In this document: one piece after another, positions 31,921-39,776 of the stretch | How positions within the stretch are numbered: position 1 is the stretch's first letter | How the letters are laid out: each line of letters starts with the position of its first letter | Assembly: GCF_027922185.1 (NCBI RefSeq) | Contig: NZ_BSFE01000002.1 | Coordinates: 310,001-374,000 of the forward strand | Origin: Maricaulis virginensis | GTDB lineage: Bacteria > Pseudomonadota > Alphaproteobacteria > Caulobacterales > Maricaulaceae | DNA: 64,000 nt | Reading direction: 5' to 3' | The notes under the pieces: generated by a model | The model's database searches: none | Seen by the model: only the letters and a program-made list of their open reading frames with translations | Told to the model about the DNA's origin: nothing | Program-made: the position numbers and the translations under genes

Positions 31921-32754
31921 ATGACGATGAGCGTCCACACCAATACCGGGGCCATGATCGCCCTGCAGAACCTGAACAAGACCTCCTACGAGATGCAGGA
32001 CGTCCAGAACCGCATCAATACGGGTCTGAAGATTTCGGGTGCCAAGGACAATTCGGCGATCTACGCCGTGGCCCAGGGTATGCGCTCGGATATCGGCGCA
32101 CTGGATGCAGTCAAGAACGGTCTCGACCGGGCGTCCACCATCGGTGACGTCGCCCTGGCGGCCGGCGAGTCGATCTCGGACCTGCTGGTCGAGATGCGCG
32201 AAAAGGCGACGGCGGCGATGGACCCCTCGCTCGATGCCTTCTCCCGCCAGGCTTATGACTCTGACTTCAAGGCCCTGCTCGACCAGGTCCAGGTGATCAT
32301 CCAGAACGCCGAGTTCGACGGCGCCAACATCCTCAACGGTTCGATTACCGGCGGCATCGAATTCCTCGCCGACGCCGACGCAGCCCGCACGGTTACGCTG
32401 AAATCCCAGGATCTGAGCGTTGGCGGCACGATCATCACGCTCGCCGCGACGGCCAGCCTGACCTCGGTGACCCTGGCCACGGCCGCGGTGACCGCGATCA
32501 AGACCAGCCTGGAAAACGTCAACCAGGCGCTCGCCAATCTCGGCTCGGACGTCAAGAAGCTGGAAGCCCATTCCGGCTTCGTCGACAAGCTGCGCGACAG
32601 CCTGACCGAGGGCGTCGGCAATCTCGTCGATGCGGATCTCGCCCGGGAAAGCGCGCGGCTGCAGGCCTTGCAGGTGAAACAGCAACTGGGTGTGCAGGCG
32701 CTGTCGATCGCCAACTCCCAGCCGCAGACCATTCTCAGCCTCTTCCAGGGCTAA
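31921..32754 (+). CDS. Flagellin (copy 3, divergent)
   Basis: 277 residues: MTMSVHTNTGAMIALQNLNKTSYEMQDVQNRINTGLKISGAKDNSAIYAVAQGMRSDI at the N terminus and LVDADLARESARLQALQVKQQLGVQALSIANSQPQTILSLFQG at the C terminus. The central region (SITGGIEFLADADAARTVTLKSQDLSVGGTIITLAATASLTSV) differs clearly from copies 1 and 2, so this is a distinct subtype, as in Caulobacter where alternative flagellins occupy different parts of the filament. Own sigma-54 promoter. Confidence 0.95.
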   Translation: MTMSVHTNTGAMIALQNLNKTSYEMQDVQNRINTGLKISGAKDNSAIYAVAQGMRSDIGALDAVKNGLDRASTIGDVALAAGESISDLLVEMREKATAAMDPSLDAFSRQAYDSDFKALLDQVQVIIQNAEFDGANILNGSITGGIEFLADADAARTVTLKSQDLSVGGTIITLAATASLTSVTLATAAVTAIKTSLENVNQALANLGSDVKKLEAHSGFVDKLRDSLTEGVGNLVDADLARESARLQALQVKQQLGVQALSIANSQPQTILSLFQG

Positions 32755-32787
32755 CCCGCTCTGGCAACACTCTCCACCACCACGGCG

Positions 32788-32815
32788 CGGCCTCCGGATT
32801 TCCGGGGGCCGTTTC
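32788..32815 (+). terminator. Probable terminator after flagellin 3
   Basis: CGGCCTCCGG pairs with CCGGGGGCCG (one G-T pair) over a four-base loop and is followed by TTTCCGTT. It lies between flagellin 3 and pseC. Confidence 0.6.
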
Positions 32816-32862
32816 CGTTCGGGCGACTCATTTCATGATCGCGGCTTCAAGGAGGCCCGCCG

Positions 32863-34029
32863 ATGTCCGCAACCTTCCTGCCCTATGGCCGCCAGGCCAT
32901 TGACGAAAGCGATATCGAGGCCGTTGCGGAGGTGCTGCGCGGCGACTGGCTGACAACGGGTCCGGCCGTCGATGCCTTCGACGCAGCCTTTGCCGAAGCC
33001 GTCGGTGCGCGGCATTCGGTGTCCTGCTCGAACGGTACGGCGGCGCTGCATCTGGCGCTGGCGGCGCTGGGTGTGAAAGAGGGCGATACCTGCGTGGTGC
33101 CGGCCATCACCTTCATGGCGACGGCCAATGCCGCGCGCTATTGCGGTGCGGAAGTGGCCTTCGCCGATGTCGATCCGGATACGGGGTTGATGACGCCGGA
33201 AACGCTCGATGCGGCGCTGGCGCGGGCCGAGGGCACGGCCCGGGTGGTGCTGCCGGTGCATCTGGCCGGCCAGTGCGGCGCGCTGGACGAGCTGGCCCAT
33301 GCGGCGACGCTGGCCGGTGCGGTTCTGGTCGAGGATGCCAGCCACGCGGCGGGCTCCTTCTACCGGGGCGAACCGGTGGGCAATGGCCGCTATTCGGCCG
33401 CGGCCACCTTCTCCTTCCACCCGGTCAAGACGATCGCGGCCGGCGAGGGCGGGGCGGTGACGACAAATGACGATGCGGTCGCCGCACGGCTTCGTCTTCT
33501 GCGCAGCCATGGCATCGAGCGCGATCCGGCCCGGCATCGCCGGCAGGAGGGCGAGCCCTGGTGGCACGAAATGCACGCACTGGGCTGGAATTACCGGCTG
33601 AGCGACATCCATGCGGCGCTGGCGCATTCCCAGCTGAAACGCCTGCCGGCCTTCATCGAACGGCGCCAGGCGCTGGCGCGGGCCTATGACACGGCGCTGC
33701 AGGACCTGCCGGATACGGTGCGCCCGCTGGCGCGCACGCGCGCCTGCAATCCCTGTCTCCATCTTTATCCGGTGCGGATCGATTTCGAGGCGGCCGGGCG
33801 CTCGCGCAGCGCCGTGATGGACCGGCTGCGGGCACACGGTATCGGTACCCAGGTGCACTACATCCCGGTCAACGAGCAGCCCTATTACCAGGACCGCTAT
33901 GGCCGGCAGGACCTGCCCGGCGCGCGCCGTTATTACGAGCGCACGCTGTCGCTGCCGCTGTTCGTGGGCATGGCGGACGACGACCCGCAACGGGTCGTGG
34001 ACCGGCTGGCGCAGGTGCTGGGGCTCTAG
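32863..34029 (+). CDS. pseC: UDP-4-keto-sugar aminotransferase PseC (FlmB-like)
   Basis: 388 residues, DegT/DnrJ/EryC1 family. SCSNGTAALHLALAALGVKEGDTCVVPAITFMATANAARY binds the PLP phosphate, LVEDASHAAGSFY carries the cofactor Asp, and the Schiff-base Lys is at about 189 in TFSFHPVKTIAAGEGG. It aminates C4 of the 4-keto sugar made by PseB. AAGGAGG precedes the start. The partner pseB is convergent, with a tandem repeat between the two stop codons. Confidence 0.9.
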   Translation: MSATFLPYGRQAIDESDIEAVAEVLRGDWLTTGPAVDAFDAAFAEAVGARHSVSCSNGTAALHLALAALGVKEGDTCVVPAITFMATANAARYCGAEVAFADVDPDTGLMTPETLDAALARAEGTARVVLPVHLAGQCGALDELAHAATLAGAVLVEDASHAAGSFYRGEPVGNGRYSAAATFSFHPVKTIAAGEGGAVTTNDDAVAARLRLLRSHGIERDPARHRRQEGEPWWHEMHALGWNYRLSDIHAALAHSQLKRLPAFIERRQALARAYDTALQDLPDTVRPLARTRACNPCLHLYPVRIDFEAAGRSRSAVMDRLRAHGIGTQVHYIPVNEQPYYQDRYGRQDLPGARRYYERTLSLPLFVGMADDDPQRVVDRLAQVLGL

Positions 34030-34050
34030 AACAGGATTCTTTCCTGCGGA

Positions 34051-34185
34051 ACCTGATCGCGCTTCACTTGAGCGGTCGCGTGATCGAACCGGTGAACCGG
34101 GTTCCACTTCACCTGATCACGCTCGACTTGAGCGGTCGCGTGATCGAACCGGTGAACCGGTTCCCACTTCACCTGATCGCGCTTC
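34051..34185 (+). repeat. Tandem 60-bp repeat between pseC and pseB
   Basis: A 60-base unit (ACCTGATCGCGCTTC, ACTTGAGCGGTCGCG, TGATCGAACCGGTGAACC, then TTCCACTTC) begins at 34051 and 34111, and its first 15 bases recur at 34171. The copies differ in only a few bases. Each contains the palindrome-rich ATCGAACCGGTGAACCGG. The end of the array reaches the pseB stop codon. A reverse-oriented copy lies at 1271-1359. Confidence 0.88.
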
Positions 34186-35257
34186 AGGCGGCTTCGGCCT
34201 GTCCGATCAGGCGGCGCAGGGCCTTGCCGTCCAGCTGCTCCGGATTGGTGTTCGAGGCATAGCTGAACCCGTCGGGCACGAGATGCGCACCGGTGGCCAG
34301 ATAGCGGGCCATCAGCTTGGCGCTGTGCGCGGGCAGGATGGCATAGCGGTCTTCCAGCTCCACCGTGGTGCGCGAGTCGTCCTCGGGGATCATGATCTCG
34401 TGCAGCTTCTCGCCCGGGCGGATGCCGATGATGCGATGGGGCAGGTCCGGCGCCATGGCGCGGGCCAGGTCGGCCGTGCTCATCGAGGGGATTTTCGGCA
34501 CGAAGACTTCACCGCCGCGCGCCATCGCCAGGCTGGACATGACGAAGTTCACACCCTGCTCCAGCGTGATCCAGAAACGCGTCATGCGCGGATCCGTGAT
34601 CGGCAGTTCGCGGGCGCCGTCCTTCAGGAGCTTGCGGAAATAGGGAATGACCGAGCCGCGCGAGCCGACGACATTGCCGTAGCGCACGACCGAGAAGACC
34701 GGTCCGCCATCGCCGCCCATGTGCTGGGCCGCCGTGAATATTTTATCCGCGGCCAGTTTCGAGGCGCCGTAGAGATTGATCGGGTTCGCCGCCTTGTCCG
34801 TGGACAGGGCGCAGACATTCGAGACGCCGCGTTTGATCGCCGCGCGGACCACGTTTTCCGCGCCCATGACATTCGTCTTGATGCATTCGAACGGGTTGTA
34901 TTCGGCGATCGGCACATGCTTCAGCGCGGCCGCGTGGATGACGATGTCGACATCGCGCATCGCCTGGTCCAGCCGTGACTCGTCGCGCACATCGCCGATG
35001 AAATAGCGCAGGAAGGGATAGTCGCCGGGCGAAAAATCCTGAGCCATTTCATACTGTTTCAGTTCGTCGCGCGAGAAGATGATCAGCTTCTTCGGCTTGA
35101 ACTCGTCGCAGATCGCCGCGGTAATCTGGCGCCCGAAGGAGCCGGTCCCGCCGGTGATCAGGATGGTCTTGCCGTCCAGCGGCATGCGCGGCTCGAGGAA
35201 GCTGCGCTGGGGCAGCAGCTTCTCCAGGGGCGTCTCGGGCGCAGTCCTGTCAGACAT
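34184..35257 (-). CDS. pseB: UDP-GlcNAc 4,6-dehydratase (inverting) PseB (FlmA-like)
   Basis: 357-residue extended short-chain dehydrogenase. The NAD loop is ILITGGTGSFGRQ (about 32-44), and the catalytic set is STDKAANPINLYGASK, with Asp/Lys near 154-155, Tyr 163 and Lys 167. HAAALKHVPIAEYNPFECIKTNVMGAENV is diagnostic for the FlaA1/PseB branch. It starts pseudaminic acid synthesis by dehydrating and C5-epimerising UDP-GlcNAc. GAGG lies before the start; an internal ATG at residue 25 is an alternative. A CtrA-like box lies about 50 bases upstream. Confidence 0.92.
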   Translation of the reverse strand: MSDRTAPETPLEKLLPQRSFLEPRMPLDGKTILITGGTGSFGRQITAAICDEFKPKKLIIFSRDELKQYEMAQDFSPGDYPFLRYFIGDVRDESRLDQAMRDVDIVIHAAALKHVPIAEYNPFECIKTNVMGAENVVRAAIKRGVSNVCALSTDKAANPINLYGASKLAADKIFTAAQHMGGDGGPVFSVVRYGNVVGSRGSVIPYFRKLLKDGARELPITDPRMTRFWITLEQGVNFVMSSLAMARGGEVFVPKIPSMSTADLARAMAPDLPHRIIGIRPGEKLHEIMIPEDDSRTTVELEDRYAILPAHSAKLMARYLATGAHLVPDGFSYASNTNPEQLDGKALRRLIGQAEAA

Positions 35258-35305
35258 GCATGGCCTCGCGATTCGATTTCGATGACCGACGCTGCGCCGA
35301 CAGGG

Positions 35306-35320
35306 TTAACGGCGCGTTAG
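35306..35320 (-). promoter_or_regulatory. CtrA-like box upstream of pseB
   Basis: TTAACGGCGCGTTAG (plus strand) fits TTAA-N7-TTAA with one mismatch. It lies between divergent pseB and the FlaEY-like gene, 49 bases from the pseB start, and closely resembles the box at 18812 next to pseG. Confidence 0.5.
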
Positions 35321-35408
35321 GCCCTGCCGGAGCGGCGATCCTAGCAGGTTTTCGCCTCGCGGGCCGGAAAACCGGTGTCCGGCGCCGAAAAAAGTGTTTG
35401 GGAGCAAG

Positions 35409-35456
35409 TTGTTTACGCTGTGTGGCAACACTTTGTTTGCGTTCTGCGGCGACACT
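35409..35456 (+). repeat. Two imperfect 24-bp direct repeats upstream of the FlaEY-like gene
   Basis: TTGTTTACGCTGTGTGGC and TTGTTTGCGTTCTGCGGC, each continuing to ACACT, lie in direct repeat with period 24 and about 19 matches of 24. They end 30 bases before the likely GTG start and could be an operator or activator site. Confidence 0.45.
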
Positions 35457-35485
35457 CTGCAACCAGGATAAAAGGGTATCGGATC

Positions 35486-38239
35486 GTGGCGATCGTCGGG
35501 ATCAACCAGTCACTGCTGACCAGCTGGTATTCGGCTCGGGTCACCACCGCCACGGTGGGCTCGTCGCCGCTTGCCCAGTCGGCTGCCGGCCGCAGCCAGG
35601 CGGGCGAGGATGTGGCTGCGCCCTGGGAGCTGGAGTCCGAAAACCTGCAGACCCTCGAGGAGATGCGGCGCCGCGTGATGGCGACGCAGGATTTCTTCCT
35701 CGATCCGGGCCGGGAATTCTCCGATGTCGATGCGCCGGACGATCACAAGACCCTGTTCTCCCTGCACCAGGGCCTCAAGCGCCTGGTCTCGCTGGCCGAG
35801 GAAGCCCGTGACAAGACCACCAATGATGCGCGCCGGATGATCCTGGAGAAAGCTTTCCAGAACGGTCTGGGCCAGCTTGACGAATACTTCCAGGACATGC
35901 GCCTGGAAGAGCTGACCCTGCTGAAGGGCGAGGAGCTGCGCAAGGTCGAGAGCGGTGTTGCCGTGTCGCGCGGTCTGTCGCAATTCAAGTCCGGCATCAT
36001 CCATACAGGCGAGTTCGATGCCGAAGTGCCCGGCCTGACCGGTGACGTTCAGTTCAATATCTCGGTGAAGAAGAATGGCGTGACGACAGATGTCGCCATC
36101 AATCTCGCCGATATGGGCGGCCAGACGCGCAATCTCGACAACATCGTCGCGCACATCAATACCGAGCTGGAAGCGGCCGGCATGGTGACGCGCTTCGAGC
36201 GCACCAAGATCGGCGAGAAGAACGATATCGGCGTCATCCCCGGAAACGATCACGGCTTCCTGGTGCGCGGTGTATCGACGGAACAGATTTCCTTCTCCGC
36301 CCCGGCGGCCCAGCCTGCGCTCTATTTTGCCGGCGTGTCCGGCATCAACGAGACGGCCGGCGGCCAGATCGTCAAGCTGACGGATCTGGCCAGCGGCGAC
36401 CCGTCGATCGGCTATTCCACCCGCTTCTCGGCCGACCCGACCAAGAGCGAGGTCGATATTGTCGGCGGCGAGGAGGGTGAGACCCGCACCAAGCTGGTCG
36501 ACAATCCGCTCGAGATCCAGGCGACCGCTGCGGCGATTGATGGCGGTATCTTCGTGGTCGGCAAGACGACGGCTTCGACCGACGGGCAGACGCTGAAAGG
36601 CGAGCAGGACCTGGTCCTGGCCAGGTATGACTCCGCCGGCAACCGTGTCTGGAGCCGTGTGCTCGGCGCGGCCGACGATGCCGAGGGCGCCAGCGTCGCC
36701 GTCGATGCGGACGGCAATGTCGTCGTGACCGGCCAGGTGACCGGCGGTCTGGGCGACACGACCGATATCGGCGGCTCCGACAGCTTCGTGGCCAAGTATA
36801 ATGCGGCCGGTGTCGAGCAATGGGTGCAGCGTTTCGGCGGCACCGGCGACGACAAGGGCACGGCCGTTGCGGTCGGCGATGACGGCACGGTCTATGTCGC
36901 CGGCAAGGCGGCCTCGGCCTTCGGCAATCAGCCGCACCAGGGCGGGGTCAGCGACGGCTATCTGCGCGCTATCGGCACCGATGGCCAGACGCTGTGGACC
37001 CGCCGTATCGGCGATGCCGGCGACGAGACGGTGTCCGCGATCGCGGTCGCCGATGACGGCAATATCCTGGTCGCCAGCAATGAAGGCGGCACGGCCGTGC
37101 TGCGCAAGTTCGATGCGTCCGACAATACGGCGCCGGCCCTGTGGGAACAGTCGCTGGGCGATCTGGACGACGGTTCGATCGGCGGTATCGCGGTCGACGG
37201 CACCAATGTCTACATCACCGGCGCGGCCGGCAGCGCCTTTGCGCCGAGCGCGCCGGTGGGCGCCCATAATGGTGGCGTTCGCGATGCCTTCGTTGTCAAG
37301 CTGACCGATGGCGCCAGTGCCAGTGTCGACTACACAACCTTTGTCGGCTCCGACTCCGATGACGGCGCGGCCGATATCGAGGTGTTCAACGGCAAGGTCT
37401 ATATCGCCGGCAAGACGCTGGGCGGGATCAATGGCGACACGCTGAACGGCGAGCGCGATGCCTTCGCGGCGCAGCTGGATGCGGCGACCGGCGCGCTCGA
37501 CTGGTCGCACCAGATGTCCGGCCGCAACGGGCTGTCCCAGGCCACGGGCCTGGCGATCGGGGCGGGCGACGACTCGGTGCTGGACGCGCTGGGCCTGCCG
37601 TCCGGCACGCTGACCTATTCCGACACGCGCGTGGTGACCGACCGCAGCTCGGCGCGCGAGGGCGATCATTTCTACGTGTCCGTCGATGGCGGTCGCCGCA
37701 AGAAGATCAGCATCGACGGCGACGACACGATGCGATCGCTGACCTTCAAGATCAATGCGGCCCTGGTGCTCAACGGCACGGCGGACGTGCGCCGCTCCTC
37801 CGATGGCGACCAGCTGCGGATCAAGGCGGCCGAAGGCAAGACGATCGAGCTGTTCGCCGGCGCCGATGGCCGCGATCTGCTGGAATCGCTGGGCATCCAG
37901 CCGGGCGCCATCGTCAATACCGGCTCCCTGCTGGACGATGACGAAAAGACCTCCGACGCGCCGCCGCTCTTCGCGCTGGAATTGCCGGTGTCGATGTCGC
38001 TGGCTGACGAGAAATCCGCGGAATCTGCCTTCGAGGCGATCCAGGATGCCATGTCCAAGGTGCAGCGCGCCTATCGCGAGATCACCATGGATCCGGCGCT
38101 GAAGGCGCTGCTGGAAGGTCCGCAGGCGGGCAAGAAGGGCGGCACGGTTCCGGCCTATTACAGCGCCCAGCTGGCCAATTACCAGGCCGGCCTGTCACGT
38201 CTGAGCGCCGGCCCGCAGGGCGGCGGTCTCTTCCTCTAG
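35486..38239 (+). CDS. Large FlaEY-like flagellar protein with SBBP beta-propeller repeats
   Basis: 917 residues from a GTG at 35486. An in-frame extension to 35375 does not look like protein. About residues 1-170 are helical, and 170-350 have a beta-rich region with ISVKKNGVTTDVAINLADM. About 390-690 are repeats such as DLVLARYDSAGNRVWSRVLGAADDAEGASVAVDADGNVVVTGQ, the SBBP/PQQ-like propeller pattern. The C-terminal part has VSVDGGRRKKISIDGDDTMRSLTFKINAALVLNG, resembling hook-associated protein segments. Size, composition and position beside flagellin-modification genes recall Caulobacter FlaEY, a flagellar protein of obscure role. The name is tentative. Confidence 0.6.
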   Translation: MAIVGINQSLLTSWYSARVTTATVGSSPLAQSAAGRSQAGEDVAAPWELESENLQTLEEMRRRVMATQDFFLDPGREFSDVDAPDDHKTLFSLHQGLKRLVSLAEEARDKTTNDARRMILEKAFQNGLGQLDEYFQDMRLEELTLLKGEELRKVESGVAVSRGLSQFKSGIIHTGEFDAEVPGLTGDVQFNISVKKNGVTTDVAINLADMGGQTRNLDNIVAHINTELEAAGMVTRFERTKIGEKNDIGVIPGNDHGFLVRGVSTEQISFSAPAAQPALYFAGVSGINETAGGQIVKLTDLASGDPSIGYSTRFSADPTKSEVDIVGGEEGETRTKLVDNPLEIQATAAAIDGGIFVVGKTTASTDGQTLKGEQDLVLARYDSAGNRVWSRVLGAADDAEGASVAVDADGNVVVTGQVTGGLGDTTDIGGSDSFVAKYNAAGVEQWVQRFGGTGDDKGTAVAVGDDGTVYVAGKAASAFGNQPHQGGVSDGYLRAIGTDGQTLWTRRIGDAGDETVSAIAVADDGNILVASNEGGTAVLRKFDASDNTAPALWEQSLGDLDDGSIGGIAVDGTNVYITGAAGSAFAPSAPVGAHNGGVRDAFVVKLTDGASASVDYTTFVGSDSDDGAADIEVFNGKVYIAGKTLGGINGDTLNGERDAFAAQLDAATGALDWSHQMSGRNGLSQATGLAIGAGDDSVLDALGLPSGTLTYSDTRVVTDRSSAREGDHFYVSVDGGRRKKISIDGDDTMRSLTFKINAALVLNGTADVRRSSDGDQLRIKAAEGKTIELFAGADGRDLLESLGIQPGAIVNTGSLLDDDEKTSDAPPLFALELPVSMSLADEKSAESAFEAIQDAMSKVQRAYREITMDPALKALLEGPQAGKKGGTVPAYYSAQLANYQAGLSRLSAGPQGGGLFL

Positions 38240-38255
38240 TCCTGACCGGTCACGG

Positions 38256-38906
38256 TCAAAGCGGTTTCGAAAAGGTGAGGGCCAGCAGGCGCGGCGGGGT
38301 GTCCTCGTCGACCTCGGCGCCTGCCTCGATGGCCTCGTTGAGCCCGGTCAGCACCAGGCCTGCAGCCTCGGCGCCCGCCACATAATCAGACACGGAATGC
38401 ACATAGGCCTCCACGAAGGCGGCTTTGCCATTGCGCTCGAACTGCGCCCGGCTGCCCCGCATCTGGCGGTCCGGATGAAGTTCGCAGATGAAGAGCAGGC
38501 CGCCGGGCTTCAGGGCGCGGCCGATCTCGGCATAGACCGGTGCGAGGTCGTCGACATGCTCCAGCACGAGATTGCCGACGACAAGGTCCGCCACCGCATC
38601 GGCGCAGGGCCAGGGGCGGGTGATGTCGTGTTCGGTAAAGCGTACATGATCGCCCAGCCCGCGGGCCCGGGCGCGTTCCAGCATGGCGGGCGACAGATCG
38701 AGGGCGAGCACCGAGGCGGCGCGTGAGGCGAGATACTCGGTATTCTTGCCGGTGCCGGCACCGAGCTCGATCACATCGGCGCCGTCGAGCGGGAGTTCGG
38801 TGGTGCGCAGGACCAGGGCATCGAGATCGCGGGTACGGTTCTCGTTGCTGTCATAGACCTTCGCCCATTCAGAATAGGCGTCGCGGGTCGGAATCGGCTC
38901 GGTCAT
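38256..38906 (-). CDS. Class I SAM-dependent methyltransferase
   Basis: 216 residues from 38906 (AAGGAG just upstream). VIELGAGTGKNTEYLA is the SAM-binding motif I, VLALDLSPAMLERARARG motif II, and ADLVVGNLVLEHVDDLAPVYAEIGRALKPGGLLFICELHPDRQ the following core. The small-molecule or sugar substrate is unknown. It sits among flagellar genes but shows no flagellar feature; a role in glycan O-methylation is possible but unsupported. Confidence 0.85.
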   Translation of the reverse strand: MTEPIPTRDAYSEWAKVYDSNENRTRDLDALVLRTTELPLDGADVIELGAGTGKNTEYLASRAASVLALDLSPAMLERARARGLGDHVRFTEHDITRPWPCADAVADLVVGNLVLEHVDDLAPVYAEIGRALKPGGLLFICELHPDRQMRGSRAQFERNGKAAFVEAYVHSVSDYVAGAEAAGLVLTGLNEAIEAGAEVDEDTPPRLLALTFSKPL

Positions 38907-38990
38907 GATCGGCTCCTTCACCGTATGACCGCTTGCCGCGATTGGCCCGGCAAGTAAAGGCCGGGCCGGGGCGCGGCGGATCTTCCGGGG

Positions 38991-39440
38991 TCAGGCCGTG
39001 TGGTTCACCGCCATCGCGAAGCTGCCGGTGGGGGCGGACGGGCGGTTGCCATTGGCGCCATAGCCCGAGCCGGCGTGACGCTGGCGGGCGGCCTCGTCGG
39101 CGATGGCCTTCACCACGCCTTCTGTCAGCACTTTCATGGCGTTGACCACGCGGCCGTTCTCGTCGAGCGCGGTGTGGAAGGCCTTCGTCGCCTCGCGCAG
39201 CAAGGCCTTGGCCTGCTCGGAAGCGCCGGAGAAACGGCCCGGCTCCTGGCGGGCACGGGCGACTTCGGCGCGGTAGATATTGGCCAGCTCGGACTTTTCG
39301 GTCTGCAGCTCGATCGCCTCATGGGGACGGCGGGCCTTGAACAGGCGCGTCTCTTCCTGGATCAGCGCGGTCAGGCGCTGGGTCAGCTTGAGCAGGGCCT
39401 GGGTGCGTTCCGACCCGTTTGCGGCTGCCAGTTCCGTCAT
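38991..39440 (-). CDS. flbY: Flagellar protein FlbY (FlgN-like)
   Basis: 149 residues, mostly alpha-helical: ALLKLTQRLTALIQEETRLFKARRPHEAIELQTEKSELANIYRAEVARAR is the FlgN-like chaperone pattern. The C-terminal region is disordered (GYGANGNRPSAPTGS). In Caulobacter the operon order is flgI-cheL-flbY, the same as here, so the call rests on both sequence character and position. It starts right after the cheL stop. Confidence 0.75.
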   Translation of the reverse strand: MTELAAANGSERTQALLKLTQRLTALIQEETRLFKARRPHEAIELQTEKSELANIYRAEVARARQEPGRFSGASEQAKALLREATKAFHTALDENGRVVNAMKVLTEGVVKAIADEAARQRHAGSGYGANGNRPSAPTGSFAMAVNHTA

Positions 39441-39441
39441 G

Positions 39442-39771
39442 TCAATTCCCTCCTCCGGCTTCCTGATAGCGCAGGATCTCGGCCGTCAGCCGGTCGGCCA
39501 GGCCCAGCCCGCCCGATTGCGCCATCACTTTTGCGTATTCCTCGTGCAGCAGTCCCTTGAAGGCCTTTTCGCCCGGGCCGCCGCCAAACGGATTGTCCTC
39601 GCCCACGCCCGAGAACATCTGTTCGAGCATCTGGGAGAGGAAGAAGGCTTCGAACTCTTCCGCGGCCGCGCGGGCCTCGGTCTCGGTGCGCGCAGCGGCG
39701 GTGTTCGGGGCGCCCTGGGAGCGTCCCGCCGCGGCGGCATTGGCCATCTGGAGTTCGAACAGATTGTCCAT
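39442..39771 (-). CDS. cheL: Rod-binding protein CheL (FlgJ N-domain-like)
   Basis: 109 residues. AAEEFEAFFLSQMLEQMFSGV and FGGGPGEKAFKGLLHEEYAKVMAQSGGLGLADRL form the rod-binding domain found in the N-terminal part of FlgJ. The muramidase half of enterobacterial FlgJ is absent, as in other alphaproteobacteria. It assists rod assembly in the periplasm. The gene lies between flgI and flbY, five bases after flgI. Confidence 0.85.
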   Translation of the reverse strand: MDNLFELQMANAAAAGRSQGAPNTAAARTETEARAAAEEFEAFFLSQMLEQMFSGVGEDNPFGGGPGEKAFKGLLHEEYAKVMAQSGGLGLADRLTAEILRYQEAGGGN

Positions 39772-39776
39772 TGTGC

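Noticed and set aside
35440..35460. Sigma-54 promoter for the FlaEY-like gene (GCGGCGACACTCTGC)
   Set aside because: GG and GC are separated by nine bases, not ten, and such spacing normally abolishes function.
35510..37669. 719-codon antisense open frame under the FlaEY-like gene
   Set aside because: Shadow frame: composition is Arg/Ala/Gly-biased and no start signal exists, while the plus-strand frame shows propeller repeats.
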